Below are positions 44,913 to 53,935 of a stretch of DNA of 64,000 nucleotides, in pieces. The DNA is from Allocoprobacillus sp002160865 (GTDB lineage Bacteria; Bacillota_I; Bacilli_A; Erysipelotrichales; Coprobacillaceae). Numbering within the stretch: the first letter of the stretch is position 1; every line of letters starts with the position of its first letter. The stretch covers positions 1 through 64,000 of the forward strand of contig NZ_AP031415.1 in NCBI RefSeq assembly GCF_042850985.1, written 5' to 3'. The position numbers were made by a program, and so were the translations under genes. The notes under the pieces were generated by a model. The model had not been told where the DNA came from. It saw only the letters and a program-made list of their open reading frames with translations, and made no database searches.

Positions 44913-44940
44913 TTGTAATTAATAAGAAAAATGATACAAT
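44913..44940 (+). promoter_or_regulatory. Promoter of mbl
   Basis: TTGTAA (44913-44918), a 16-base spacer and TGATACAAT (extended -10, 44932-44940). The gene starts 26 bases later. Confidence 0.7.
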
Positions 44941-44966
44941 AGAAATGCTTATAGGAGGAATGTTCA

Positions 44967-45956
44967 ATGAAATTATCAAAGGAAATTGGTATTGACTTGG
45001 GAACTGCTAACATTCTTATTTATGTTAAAGGTGAAGGGATTGTTGTGAATGAACCTTCTGTTGTGACTATCAATACTGAAACAAATAAACCTATCGCTGT
45101 TGGAGAAGAAGCCAGAGATATGCTTGGAAAAACTCCAGGTAAATTTCAAGCTATTCGTCCTTTAAAAGATGGGGTTATCGCAGATTTTCAAATTACTGAA
45201 ATATTATTAACTCATTTTATTAATAAACTTAACTTAAAAGGAGTTTTCTCAAGACCAACAATCTTAATTTGTTGTCCATCTAATATTACTTCTATTGAAA
45301 AGAGTGCTATTCAAGATGTGGCTTTAAGATGTGGTGCTAAACGTGTTTATATTGAAGAAGAACCAAAGGTTGCAGCTATTGGAGCTGGTTTAGATATTTC
45401 TAAACCATCTGGAAATATGGTTGTTGATATTGGTGGGGGAACAACAGATATTGCTGTTCTTTCATTAGGTGATATTGTAACAAGTACATCTTTAAAAATT
45501 GCTGGAGATAAGATGGATGCTGAATTAATTAAATATGTTAAAGATAAATATAAATTATTAATTGGGGATCGTACAGCAGAAGAAATTAAGATGACAATTG
45601 GTAGTGCTTATGAAGCAGATCCAAAAGATGTTATGGATGTAAGAGGTAGGGATTTAGTAACAGGTTTACCTCACACAATTCAATTAAATGCTAAAGAAAC
45701 TCAAGAAGCATTAGAAGAATGCTGCATGACAATTTTACGTTCTACAAAACAAGTTCTTGAACAAACACCACCAGAACTTTCTGCAGATATTGTGAATAAG
45801 GGTGTATTCTTAACAGGTGGAGGAGCTTTACTTCATAATTTAGATAAATTCTTAGAAGAAGGTTTAGGAGTTCCTGTATTTGTTGCTGAAAATGCTCTTG
45901 ACTGTGTTGCTGAAGGTTGTGGAGTTATGTTAGAAAATACTCAATATTTACAGTAA
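44967..45956 (+). CDS. mbl: Rod-shape-determining actin homologue MreB/Mbl
   Basis: Membrane-associated actin-like filament protein that guides lateral wall synthesis. The 329-residue protein has the actin-fold ATP motifs: IGIDLGTANILIYVKG start, VVDIGGGTTDIAVLSLG (near 152-168) and FLTGGGALLHNLD (near 281-293). I favour Mbl because it follows spoIIQ, as in Bacillus; spoIIID, normally between them, is absent. The mreC and mreD genes are not in the window, which also argues against MreB proper. Confidence 0.93.
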   Translation: MKLSKEIGIDLGTANILIYVKGEGIVVNEPSVVTINTETNKPIAVGEEARDMLGKTPGKFQAIRPLKDGVIADFQITEILLTHFINKLNLKGVFSRPTILICCPSNITSIEKSAIQDVALRCGAKRVYIEEEPKVAAIGAGLDISKPSGNMVVDIGGGTTDIAVLSLGDIVTSTSLKIAGDKMDAELIKYVKDKYKLLIGDRTAEEIKMTIGSAYEADPKDVMDVRGRDLVTGLPHTIQLNAKETQEALEECCMTILRSTKQVLEQTPPELSADIVNKGVFLTGGGALLHNLDKFLEEGLGVPVFVAENALDCVAEGCGVMLENTQYLQ

Positions 45957-45961
45957 TCTTT

Positions 45962-45990
45962 AAAGTATCATCATTATGGTGATACTTTTT
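45962..45990 (+). terminator. Terminator of mbl
   Basis: AAAGTATCA (45962-45970) pairs with TGATACTTT (45980-45988), followed by further T residues. Confidence 0.85.
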
Positions 45991-46055
45991 CTTATTTTGT
46001 AAAAAAATAGATTTTTGATAAGGTTTTGTTAAAATGGTTAATAGAGGTGATGAAA

Positions 46056-46835
46056 ATGGGGAAAAAGAAGTATTTTTTCTTTGATATTGATGGAACTTTA
46101 GCTGTTGGAACTCCGGGTGACCAATATGTTCCTGAATCAGCGAGAAAAACAATTAAAGAATTAGAAGCAAAAGGACATTTTGTTGCTATTGCAACAGGTA
46201 GAAGTTATGCAATGGCAGTCAATCATATGAAAGAATTAGGATTTAAAAATATGGTGAGTGACGGGGGAAATGGAATCACTATCAATGAAAAACTAATTGA
46301 AATCAAACCTTTAGATTATGATAAGTGTCTAGCATTAATTGATGAATGTAAAGAAAAAGGATTCATTTGGGCAATATCACCAGATAATGAAACAAGACGT
46401 TTAGCACCAGATAATCGCTTTTATGATTTTACCCATGATATTTATATGGATACAGTTGTTGAAGAAGGATTGGATCCAAGAAATTATGATCAAATCTATA
46501 AAGTTTATGTGGCTTGTTTTACTCCAGAAGAACAAAAACTAGAAACTCTAAAGGAATTACCTTGGTGTCGTTTCCATAAAGAATATTTGTTTGTTGAACC
46601 TGGTGATAAATCAGTAGGTATTAAAGCTATTGTTGATCATTTTGGTGGAGATTATAAAGATGTTGTTGTTTTTGGTGATGAGAAAAATGATTTAAGTATG
46701 TTTAGTGATGAATGGACTTCTATTGCAATGGGAAATGCAATTGATGAGTTGAAAGCAAAAGCAACATATGTTACAGATGATGCTGATAAAGATGGGATTT
46801 ATAAAGCATGTCAGCATTTTGGATGGGTGGATTAA
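46056..46835 (+). CDS. HAD-superfamily hydrolase, Cof type (first of pair)
   Basis: A 259-residue sugar-phosphate-phosphatase-like protein with DxD motif I (FFDIDGTL, near residues 8-15), motif II (IATGRS), a Cof-type cap domain and motif IV (VFGDEKNDLSMF near 207-218). The substrate is unknown. The ATG at 46056 follows AGAGGTGA; an in-frame TTG at 46026 has no ribosome site. The stop is directly followed by the start of a related HAD gene. Confidence 0.9.
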   Translation: MGKKKYFFFDIDGTLAVGTPGDQYVPESARKTIKELEAKGHFVAIATGRSYAMAVNHMKELGFKNMVSDGGNGITINEKLIEIKPLDYDKCLALIDECKEKGFIWAISPDNETRRLAPDNRFYDFTHDIYMDTVVEEGLDPRNYDQIYKVYVACFTPEEQKLETLKELPWCRFHKEYLFVEPGDKSVGIKAIVDHFGGDYKDVVVFGDEKNDLSMFSDEWTSIAMGNAIDELKAKATYVTDDADKDGIYKACQHFGWVD

Positions 46836-47624
46836 ATGAGTAGGAAAATTATATTTTTTGATATTGATGGAACATTGTTTTGTCCAGAGTTAGGACGTAT
46901 TACTGATGAAGTGAAAAATGCAATTAAATCAGTTCAAAAGCAAGGACATTTATGTTTTGTTGCAAGTGGTAGACCTTATGGATTTATTGCTGAAAATGTA
47001 AAGGAAATAGGATTTGATGGATATGTACTAGCAAATGGAGCTAATGTGAAATATCATAATAAAGATTTAACAGCAAGATATTTAAATCCAGAAAAGGTTA
47101 AAGAATTGACTGAGTGTTTAAAGTCTAAAAATATTGAATATATTTTGCAGACACCAACACTTTGTTATTTGAATCAGTCAAACCAATGTTTATTAGATTT
47201 CTATTCTCATTGTAATATAGATTTTCATAATTTATGTTATCAATATGATGAAGAAGATATTATAAAAAGAACGGTTAAAATGGAAGCATGGACAAAAAAT
47301 CAGGAAGAGTTAGATTATGCGATTTCATGTTTTCAATCTTTTTCTTACGAATTGCATCCAGATCATCATAGCTTAGAAATTTATTCTAATGAAGTATCTA
47401 AGGCAACAGGTATATTAGATGTCTTACATGAATTAAATATTGATATTAAAGATAGTTACTGTTTTGGGGATGGTCCTAATGATGTAGAAATGTTTGAAAC
47501 AGTTGGACATCCTATTGCGATGGGAAATGCTATTGAAGATATTAAAAAAAGAGCAGAAATCATATGTCCAAGTGTTCAGGAAAATGGAGTGGCTATACAA
47601 TTAGAAAAGATGTTTAATGAATAA
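46836..47624 (+). CDS. HAD-superfamily hydrolase, Cof type (second of pair)
   Basis: A 262-residue phosphatase-like protein with FFDIDGTL at the start, ASGRPYG (motif II) and CFGDGPNDVEMFETVG (motif IV). It starts on the base after the stop of the previous gene, and the two are clearly related in plan though not close in detail, suggesting an old duplication with separate substrates. A terminator overlaps its stop codon. Confidence 0.9.
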   Translation: MSRKIIFFDIDGTLFCPELGRITDEVKNAIKSVQKQGHLCFVASGRPYGFIAENVKEIGFDGYVLANGANVKYHNKDLTARYLNPEKVKELTECLKSKNIEYILQTPTLCYLNQSNQCLLDFYSHCNIDFHNLCYQYDEEDIIKRTVKMEAWTKNQEELDYAISCFQSFSYELHPDHHSLEIYSNEVSKATGILDVLHELNIDIKDSYCFGDGPNDVEMFETVGHPIAMGNAIEDIKKRAEIICPSVQENGVAIQLEKMFNE

Positions 47625-47648
47625 CTAGCTATCAAAGCTAGTTTTTTC
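47624..47648 (+). terminator. Terminator of the HAD gene pair
   Basis: ACTAGCT (47624-47630), ATCAA loop, AGCTAGT (47636-47642), then T6. Confidence 0.85.
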
Positions 47649-47663
47649 GTATTATTGATAATA

Positions 47664-47688
47664 TAAAAAGAGCAGAAACATTCTGCTC
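47664..47688 (-). terminator. Terminator of the thioesterase gene pair
   Basis: On the minus strand GAGCAGAA (47688-47681), a 3-base loop and TTCTGCTC (47677-47670), then T5. Confidence 0.85.
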
Positions 47689-47697
47689 ATATAAAAT

Positions 47698-47895
47698 CTA
47701 CATAAATAATATCATTGCAAGCATAAAAAGTAAGGATATACTGGCAACTAATAGTGCAAAGTTAAAGCCAGTTTTTTCGTGTACTTCATTTTTAATACCG
47801 AAAGCAAATGAAAACACAAAGAGAAAAGGCAAAATAAACCAGGTAAGATATATCAATGTATGAAAGCCATCAGTTTGAAAGAGTTCACTCAACAT
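47698..47895 (-). CDS. Small membrane protein
   Basis: A 65-residue protein with two hydrophobic helices (about 14-35 and 43-65), which I do not recognise. The ATG at 47895 follows GAGGAT; an earlier in-frame TTG at 47925 has no ribosome site. The start lies 11 bases inside the end of the thioesterase gene, so the two are coupled, and a terminator follows 10 bases after its stop. Confidence 0.6.
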   Translation of the reverse strand: MLSELFQTDGFHTLIYLTWFILPFLFVFSFAFGIKNEVHEKTGFNFALLVASISLLFMLAMILFM

Positions 47896-48310
47896 TGTTT
47901 GTATCCTCGTTAAGAAGTTGAACAAGAATTTGGTCTAATTCAGGTAGAGATCTTTTTAAAATAATTGGTCTACCATTTTGATTAAGAAAACAATGTAAAC
48001 TTTTCCCAATAGCTACAATGTCATCATTGACTTTCATCGTATATTCTATTTCTAGACGTGTTCCCTTATATGCAGAAACCTTTGTTTCAATGGTAATAAG
48101 ATCAGGGAAAGTCGTACTTTTTTTATAATCACATTGAATGCCTATAACAGGAGAACTAATACCTAATTCTTCCATCTTATCATAACCAAAACCAATATGA
48201 TTTAAAAAATCAATACGCGCTTCTTCCATAAAACGAATGTAATTAGAATGATGTGTAATTTGCATTTTATCGGTTTCATAATATTGAACTTGATGTGTAT
48301 ATGTGTGCAT
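47885..48310 (-). CDS. Acyl-CoA thioesterase, YbgC/4HBT type
   Basis: Hotdog-fold thioesterase of 141 residues. The motif YETDKMQITHHSNYIRFMEEAR near the N-terminus is the classical YbgC/4-hydroxybenzoyl-CoA thioesterase region, with the catalytic Asp in TDKM. Likely substrates are acyl-CoA or acyl-ACP thioesters. It precedes a small membrane-protein gene with an overlap. The downstream part of its transcript ends at the hairpin at 47664. Confidence 0.9.
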   Translation of the reverse strand: MHTYTHQVQYYETDKMQITHHSNYIRFMEEARIDFLNHIGFGYDKMEELGISSPVIGIQCDYKKSTTFPDLITIETKVSAYKGTRLEIEYTMKVNDDIVAIGKSLHCFLNQNGRPIILKRSLPELDQILVQLLNEDTNNVE

Positions 48311-48328
48311 AATCTAATCTATACTCCT

Positions 48329-49078
48329 TTAAATTTTTTTAGCAATTTGAGATGTTAATAAATCTATATATAAGAAAAATACAATTTGATTTTCAAGGTA
48401 TTGTTGAAAATTCTGATTGGTTGATGAAGGTAACCATATATATTGGTCACAATATTTTTTTATAGATAATTTATCATTCATTGTAATAAGAGCTAATTGA
48501 TACTGAATATTTTCTTTTGATTCTTTTAAAAGAGGTTTTAAAGTATTTAAACCATTTCCTCTATTTGTAAAGAAGATGAAAATATCTTGAGAAGTAATAA
48601 TATGAGGAAGTTCATGAATCTCGTCATTGTTTAAAACGATAGCTTTTTTATTAAATTTAAATAAATTATATTGTAACATTTTAGCTGGCAAAGAGCTTTT
48701 ATGAAAGCCTGAAATAATCACATTTTCAGCTTGGATAATATCATTTGCAAGATTCTCTAATTGCTGATAATCTAAAGAACTTTGAATGATATTGAATAAA
48801 TGTATATAAGAATCAATGTATGTTTCATTATCTAAAGACGAATCAGTATTTTTCTTTTCTAAGCGAAAGACATCAAATTTAAATTCATTAAAACCGTCAT
48901 ATCCAAGTTTTTGACAGAAACGTGTAATTGTTGCCTGAGAAACATGATAATTTTTAGATAAGTCAGTAGCAGAACTTCTTAGTATGATTTCTAAATCGTT
49001 ATGTAAAAGATCATATATAATCATTTCTTTTTTTGTAAATGTTTCTTTTTTTAACTCCATTTTTTCAAAAGGATTCAT
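48329..49078 (-). CDS. RpiR/MurR-family transcriptional regulator
   Basis: A 249-residue regulator with an N-terminal helix-turn-helix (about 20-75, TDLSKNYHVSQATITRFCQKLGYDGFNEFK) and a C-terminal SIS domain for sugar phosphates (about 105-240, ENVIISGFHKSSLPAKML). RpiR regulators usually control nearby sugar-phosphate or amino-sugar genes. The adjacent ceramidase-like gene and divergent PTS operon are the obvious targets. AGGAG precedes the ATG. Confidence 0.9.
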   Translation of the reverse strand: MNPFEKMELKKETFTKKEMIIYDLLHNDLEIILRSSATDLSKNYHVSQATITRFCQKLGYDGFNEFKFDVFRLEKKNTDSSLDNETYIDSYIHLFNIIQSSLDYQQLENLANDIIQAENVIISGFHKSSLPAKMLQYNLFKFNKKAIVLNNDEIHELPHIITSQDIFIFFTNRGNGLNTLKPLLKESKENIQYQLALITMNDKLSIKKYCDQYIWLPSSTNQNFQQYLENQIVFFLYIDLLTSQIAKKI

Positions 49079-49104
49079 TGTATCATCTCCTAAAGCTATT
49101 ATAA

Positions 49105-49139
49105 TAAAAAAAGACTATTTCGCAAAATGAAATAGTCTT
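49105..49139 (-). terminator. Terminator of the ceramidase-like gene
   Basis: On the minus strand AAGACTATTTC (49139-49129) pairs with GAAATAGTCTT (49121-49111), followed by T7. The stop codon of the gene lies in the stem. Confidence 0.9.
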
Positions 49140-50361
49140 ACTTGCATAATTCTTTTGCTTTTAAAATAGTGTTTTCTATAAAATGATCAGCATTTCCCTT
49201 TTCTAATCTTGAAATATATGTTTCGAAATATAATCCATAATCTTCTTTGCATACAAAATAGTTAGAATAATTTTCACAATATCCTATTATGATAATGAGC
49301 TTATCAGGAAAGGCATCTCTTATTTTTTTACCTAAGATTGCAGTAATGTCACCAGGTAAAGAGACAAACATGATATTTCCTAAATTGATAATATGACTAT
49401 ATAAAGTTAAAGTCATAGGACTTTTATCACGCTTTAAGATTAAATTATTTAATAGCATTTGTTTAACTGGAATCTGTTGATCGCTAGGATTTTGTTGGAT
49501 TTCATATTGCAACTTAGGAATTTCATTTGTAATAAATGCATCTTTTCCAGTATAAATATAATCATGACAATATGAAGACCATTGTAAATTATTTATTGAT
49601 GTCTGAATAATTTTGGCATTGTCTAATTGTTCTAATATTAATGAAGATACACGATCCAATTCTTCTTCACCACTTTTTTCTCTATAAAAGCGAGTTGAAA
49701 CATCACCACAGCATCCATTGATAATCATACATGGCTGATGGTATTTATTTTGATATTTTTGTCTAATGTGACCTAATAAGTCAGCAGAAAGCTTATAGTT
49801 AGATTGATTTAAAATAGTTGGATGACAAGCTAAAGAAATAAGAGAAAAGATAGGTAATTTTGAATGGACATTCATAAATTCTAGAATATATGCATTTTTG
49901 TCCGCATAGCCATCCACTTTGTTTCTATTACCATAAACACCTTGAATGATAGTATGTTTTATTTGAATAGTTGCTTCAGTTAATGAGTCCATAGCTTTAT
50001 GAATAGAGAAAATAAATTGTGAAATAAGCTGTTTTTGAAGTTCTTTTTCGATAGTTGTTTTTTCAAAAAATGGTCGAAAATAAGCTGGCGCTGAATGAGT
50101 ATGAATACACCCAATAATGACTTGCTCATCTGATAAATGATATTCACGACAAATCTCATTTTTTATTGGTTTTATCACACTATTTTCGATAATAATTGAA
50201 TCTAAAATAGAAATAACAAACAATTTTTCCTGATAAGATAAAATCATTGTATTAATCTCAATAGGATCTAAAATACCTTGTGATTGAAAAGGACGATTAT
50301 AACCAGCCATATATACACTCTTTTGAGGAGTAATATCTAATTTATGATAACCTATTTTCAT
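49138..50361 (-). CDS. Neutral/alkaline ceramidase-like protein
   Basis: A 407-residue protein whose start (GYHKLDITPQKSVYMAGYNRPF), IIGCIHTHSAPAYF (near 85-98) and SLACHPTILNQSNYKLSAD follow the neutral ceramidase N-terminal domain (zinc-binding His residues). Unlike secreted ceramidases it has no signal peptide and lacks the C-terminal domain. Many intracellular bacterial members of this family have unknown substrates and sit in sugar operons; a deacylase or amidase role on a carbohydrate is one possibility. The ATG at 50361 follows GGAGG. Confidence 0.8.
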   Translation of the reverse strand: MKIGYHKLDITPQKSVYMAGYNRPFQSQGILDPIEINTMILSYQEKLFVISILDSIIIENSVIKPIKNEICREYHLSDEQVIIGCIHTHSAPAYFRPFFEKTTIEKELQKQLISQFIFSIHKAMDSLTEATIQIKHTIIQGVYGNRNKVDGYADKNAYILEFMNVHSKLPIFSLISLACHPTILNQSNYKLSADLLGHIRQKYQNKYHQPCMIINGCCGDVSTRFYREKSGEEELDRVSSLILEQLDNAKIIQTSINNLQWSSYCHDYIYTGKDAFITNEIPKLQYEIQQNPSDQQIPVKQMLLNNLILKRDKSPMTLTLYSHIINLGNIMFVSLPGDITAILGKKIRDAFPDKLIIIIGYCENYSNYFVCKEDYGLYFETYISRLEKGNADHFIENTILKAKELCK

Positions 50362-50476
50362 GATTTCCACCTCCGCTTTTAGTATAGCATAGTTTTTCTA
50401 AAAATGAAAGAGTATTCAAAAAAATAAATTTAATATTGCAAAACCATTCATAATGTGATACGCTATATATGTCAAA

Positions 50477-50491
50477 TGAAACCGGTTAACA
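50477..50491. promoter_or_regulatory. Candidate catabolite-repression (cre-like) site
   Basis: TGAAACCGGTTAACA resembles the CcpA site TGWAANCGNTNWCA but is one base longer in the right half. Its AACCGGTT core is a perfect palindrome. It lies 35 bases before the PTS EIIC gene, a usual place for cre sites. It could equally be the operator of the RpiR regulator. Confidence 0.5.
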
Positions 50492-50525
50492 AAATGACAG
50501 ATTATAAAGGAGGGAAATCTATATT

Positions 50526-51857
50526 ATGGATTCAACACAAAAAGGATTTATGGCTAAGTTCCAGGCAGTATTAGAAAAATATGTTGTTCCTGTAGCAACA
50601 AAAATCTCACAGCAAAGACATTTAGCTGCTGTTAGAGATGGATTAACAGTTTTAGTACCTGTTACAATTATTGGAGGATTTGCAATATTATTGGCCCAGC
50701 CGCCCGTTGACGCATCTTTACAACCAACAAATTTTTTCTTCTCATTTTTATGTATGTGGCGTGATTGGGCCTCAGCAAACGCTGCGACATTATTAACACC
50801 TTACTATTTAACAATTGGAGCTATTTCTGTTTATGTTGTTTTGGGTGTTGCATATCAATTATGTAAAACATATAAAATGAATACAATTTCAAATATGATT
50901 TCAGTTTTACTTGTTTATTTATGTATTGCTGGTGTTCCTCAAACTTATACAAGTGGAGAAGTAAGTGTGAGTGCTATTCCATTAACAGATTTAGGAGCTT
51001 CAGGAATGTTTACAGCTATTGTTGTAGCATTGGCAGTCATCGAAATTAACCATTTATTTATAAAGAATCATTGGGTGATTAAATTACCTGAACAAGTACC
51101 ACCAAATGTGGCAGCACCATTTAATGTCTTAATTCCAGGTATCGTGAGTTTATTAGTATTTATGATTTTCAATTCTGTATGTATTAGCTTTTTTGGTACA
51201 GGTATTACTGGTTTGATTTATGCTGCTTTCCAACCTTTAATTTCAGCAACAGGATCATTACCATCAATTATTCTTATTAATGTTTTAATGACAACATTCT
51301 GGTTCTTTGGTGTTCATGGAGCAAATATGGTTGGAGTTGTCACAACACCATTAACAACACTTGGTTTAACATTAAATGCTGAAGCTTATGCTGCTGGAAA
51401 AGAATTACCTAGTATTTTTGCAGGAGCAGTTAATAGTGTATATGGGGGATGGATTTCTTATTTTGCAGTAGTGATTGTCATTTTGTTATTCTGTAAATCT
51501 TCACAAGCAAGATCAATTGCGAAAATCGCTTCTGTACCTGCGTTCTTTAATATTAATGAACCATTAATCTTTGGATTGCCAACAGTATTAAATCCATTTA
51601 CACTTATTACTTTCTTAATTTGTAATAACTTGAATTTTACAATTGTTTATTTCTTAATGGACAGTGGTTTTTTAGGAAAATTCTTTGTATCTTTACCATT
51701 TACTGTGCCAGGGCCATTTCAAGCTTGGTTAGCATCTATGGATTTGAAAGCTATTCTTGTCTGGGCTGTCTTGCTTGTATTAGATGTCATTATTGCTTTA
51801 CCATTCATTAAAGCATATGATAAACAATTACTAGCAAGTGAGGAGGGTGCAGAATAA
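50526..51857 (+). CDS. PTS EIIC, lactose/cellobiose/chitobiose family
   Basis: A 443-residue membrane permease for a disaccharide, with about ten helices. The substrate-binding motif NEPLIFG starts at residue 344 and HGANM near 258 is typical of this family. It is a stand-alone EIIC: no EIIA or EIIB genes are in the window, so these must be supplied elsewhere. AAAGGAGGG lies 10 bases before the ATG. The chbG gene that follows suggests a chitobiose-like or other N-acetylated sugar. Confidence 0.92.
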   Translation: MDSTQKGFMAKFQAVLEKYVVPVATKISQQRHLAAVRDGLTVLVPVTIIGGFAILLAQPPVDASLQPTNFFFSFLCMWRDWASANAATLLTPYYLTIGAISVYVVLGVAYQLCKTYKMNTISNMISVLLVYLCIAGVPQTYTSGEVSVSAIPLTDLGASGMFTAIVVALAVIEINHLFIKNHWVIKLPEQVPPNVAAPFNVLIPGIVSLLVFMIFNSVCISFFGTGITGLIYAAFQPLISATGSLPSIILINVLMTTFWFFGVHGANMVGVVTTPLTTLGLTLNAEAYAAGKELPSIFAGAVNSVYGGWISYFAVVIVILLFCKSSQARSIAKIASVPAFFNINEPLIFGLPTVLNPFTLITFLICNNLNFTIVYFLMDSGFLGKFFVSLPFTVPGPFQAWLASMDLKAILVWAVLLVLDVIIALPFIKAYDKQLLASEEGAE

Positions 51858-51876
51858 TATTCTGCACTTTTTGAAT
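51842..51876 (+). promoter_or_regulatory. Hairpin between ribosome site and start codon of chbG
   Basis: GGAGG (51842-51846) is followed by a 9-bp stem GTGCAGAAT (51847-51855), AAT loop, ATTCTGCAC (51859-51867), then TTTTTGAAT and the ATG at 51877. Folding would bring the ribosome site within 9 bases of the ATG. The stem with T5 can also act as a weak terminator after EIIC. Confidence 0.65.
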
Positions 51877-52587
51877 ATGAAAGTTATTATCAATGCTGAT
51901 GACTTTGGTTATACCAAAGCTGTGACAGATGGCATAATCAAAGGATATCATCAAGGAATTGTTCGTTCTACAACAGCTTTATGTAATATGCCTTATATTG
52001 AATATGGAAAAAATTTATTAAAAGATTGTCCAAATTTATCAATAGGGGTTCATTTAACATTGACGTTAGGAAAATCATTAACGAAAAATAAGACTTTAAC
52101 AGATGAAGAAGGATATTTTTATAAGCCAGCAAAACTACAAAATCATTATTTTGATGTTGAAGAAGTTTATAATGAATTTAAAGCACAGATAGAAAGATTT
52201 ATTGAAGTCTTTGGTTGTATGCCTAGTCATCTAGATAGTCATCATGGTATGCATGATTTTCAAAATAATCTTCAAGCAACGAAGAAGCTTGCACAAGAAT
52301 ATCATTTACCAATAAGACGATATAATCATTTTCAGTTTGTCAATGAATTTATCAAAGATAATGTATCAATAGAGGGGCTTATCCATATATTAGAAAAATA
52401 TAAAGATCAAGATATAGAAATAATGTCACATTGTGGGGAATGTGATTTGGAATTATATTTAAAAAGTTCATATGCTTTACCACGTGTTCAGGAACTTGCT
52501 GTATTATGTGATCCAGCGATTAAAGACTATATACAAAAAAACAAAATTATCATAACAAATTATTTAGACGAGGAGGTTAATCAATGA
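51877..52587 (+). CDS. chbG: ChbG/YdjC-family carbohydrate deacetylase
   Basis: Removes an acetyl group from short chito-oligosaccharides, usually chitobiose phosphate. The 236-residue protein starts MKVIINADDFGYTKAV (metal-binding Asp pair) and has HLTLTLG near 63 and SHLDSHHG (metal His residues, near 120). The ATG at 51877 is separated from the only good ribosome site by a hairpin. Position directly after an EIIC gene matches chb operons. It overlaps the next gene by 4 bases. Confidence 0.9.
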   Translation: MKVIINADDFGYTKAVTDGIIKGYHQGIVRSTTALCNMPYIEYGKNLLKDCPNLSIGVHLTLTLGKSLTKNKTLTDEEGYFYKPAKLQNHYFDVEEVYNEFKAQIERFIEVFGCMPSHLDSHHGMHDFQNNLQATKKLAQEYHLPIRRYNHFQFVNEFIKDNVSIEGLIHILEKYKDQDIEIMSHCGECDLELYLKSSYALPRVQELAVLCDPAIKDYIQKNKIIITNYLDEEVNQ

Positions 52588-53933
52588 AAACAATAAGAAT
52601 TGGTTCAGGTGCAGGATATGGTGGAGATCGCATTGAACCAGCAATAGATCTTATACAAAGAGGAAATCTTGACTATATTATTTTTGAATGTTTAGCTGAA
52701 AGAACAATTTCGCTAGCTCAAAAAAATAAGCAGAAAGATCCTCAACTAGGATATAATGATTTATTTGAATATCGCTTTGATAAAATATTAGATGCTATTA
52801 AAGACCATCCCGTTAAGGTTATTACAAATATGGGAGCAGCAAATCCTAAAGCAGCTGCATATAAATGTCAAAGCATGGCTCAAGAAAAAGGAATTAAAAA
52901 TTTAAAAATTGCCTATGTAGAAGGTGATGATATCACAGATAAACTTTCAGAGTACATGGATTATCAGGTCATGGAAACAGGAGAACCATTGAATCATATT
53001 GATGGAGAGATTTTATCTGCAAATGGTTATATTGGTATTAAAGGTATTGTAGAGGCTTTGCAAAATCAGGCTGATATTGTCATTACTGGCCGTGTAGCGG
53101 ATCCATCATTAGCCTTAGGACCATTAGTTTATGAATGGAATTGGTCTATGGATGATTATGATAAACTTGGAAAAGGGACATGGATTGGTCATTTATTGGA
53201 ATGTGCTGGGCAAGTTACAGGAGGATATTTTGCTGATCCAGGTTATAAAGATGTTCCAGAACTATGGAATCTTGGATTTCCAATTATTGAAGTTGACGAA
53301 AATGGTGATGGTGTCGTCACAAAATTAGAACATACAGGTGGTATAGTGACTGAACAGACTGTAAAAGAACAGACACTCTATGAAATTCAAGATCCTACAA
53401 AATATTTTACACCAGATGTTATTGCTGATTTTTCACATGTTCAAGTCCAACAAATTGGAAAAGATCGTGTTAAAATCAGTGGAGCAACGGGACATGCACC
53501 TAATGGATATTATAAAACAAGTGTTGGCTATCATGATTGTTATATTGGAGAAGGGCAAATCAGTTATGGTGGTTTAAATGCATTATCAAAGGCTCAGTTA
53601 GCTAAGGAAATACTTGAACATCGTTTTGAAATGATAGGATTGAAATATGAAGAAATACGATATGATATGATAGGAATGAATGCATTGTATCATGATGATA
53701 TATCAACTCAAATGAATCAATATACACCAGTAGAAGTGAGGCTCAGAGTTGCAGCCAGAGTCAAAAACATAGCACAGGCACAAATGATTGGTAATGAAGT
53801 AGAAGCGTTATATACAAATGGTCCATCTGGTGGTGGCGGTGCAGTAAAGAATATTAAAGATATTATTAGCATTGCATCTATACTTGTACCAGTTAATCAC
53901 TTTCATATAACAGTTCATGTTTTGGAGGTATAA
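52584..53933 (+). CDS. AtuA-family protein (DUF1446), N-terminal part
   Basis: A 449-residue protein of the acyclic terpene utilisation AtuA family (DUF1446). Recognisable stretches are IRIGSGAGYGGDRIEPA at the start, TNMGAANPKAA (near 77-87) and ITGRVADPSLALGPL (near 168-182). In Pseudomonas this family accompanies terpene breakdown, but its reaction is not established. Here the C-terminal AtuA piece is a separate gene directly downstream. The sugar-operon context does not support terpene use. Confidence 0.88.
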   Translation: MKTIRIGSGAGYGGDRIEPAIDLIQRGNLDYIIFECLAERTISLAQKNKQKDPQLGYNDLFEYRFDKILDAIKDHPVKVITNMGAANPKAAAYKCQSMAQEKGIKNLKIAYVEGDDITDKLSEYMDYQVMETGEPLNHIDGEILSANGYIGIKGIVEALQNQADIVITGRVADPSLALGPLVYEWNWSMDDYDKLGKGTWIGHLLECAGQVTGGYFADPGYKDVPELWNLGFPIIEVDENGDGVVTKLEHTGGIVTEQTVKEQTLYEIQDPTKYFTPDVIADFSHVQVQQIGKDRVKISGATGHAPNGYYKTSVGYHDCYIGEGQISYGGLNALSKAQLAKEILEHRFEMIGLKYEEIRYDMIGMNALYHDDISTQMNQYTPVEVRLRVAARVKNIAQAQMIGNEVEALYTNGPSGGGGAVKNIKDIISIASILVPVNHFHITVHVLEV

Positions 53934-53935
53934 CA

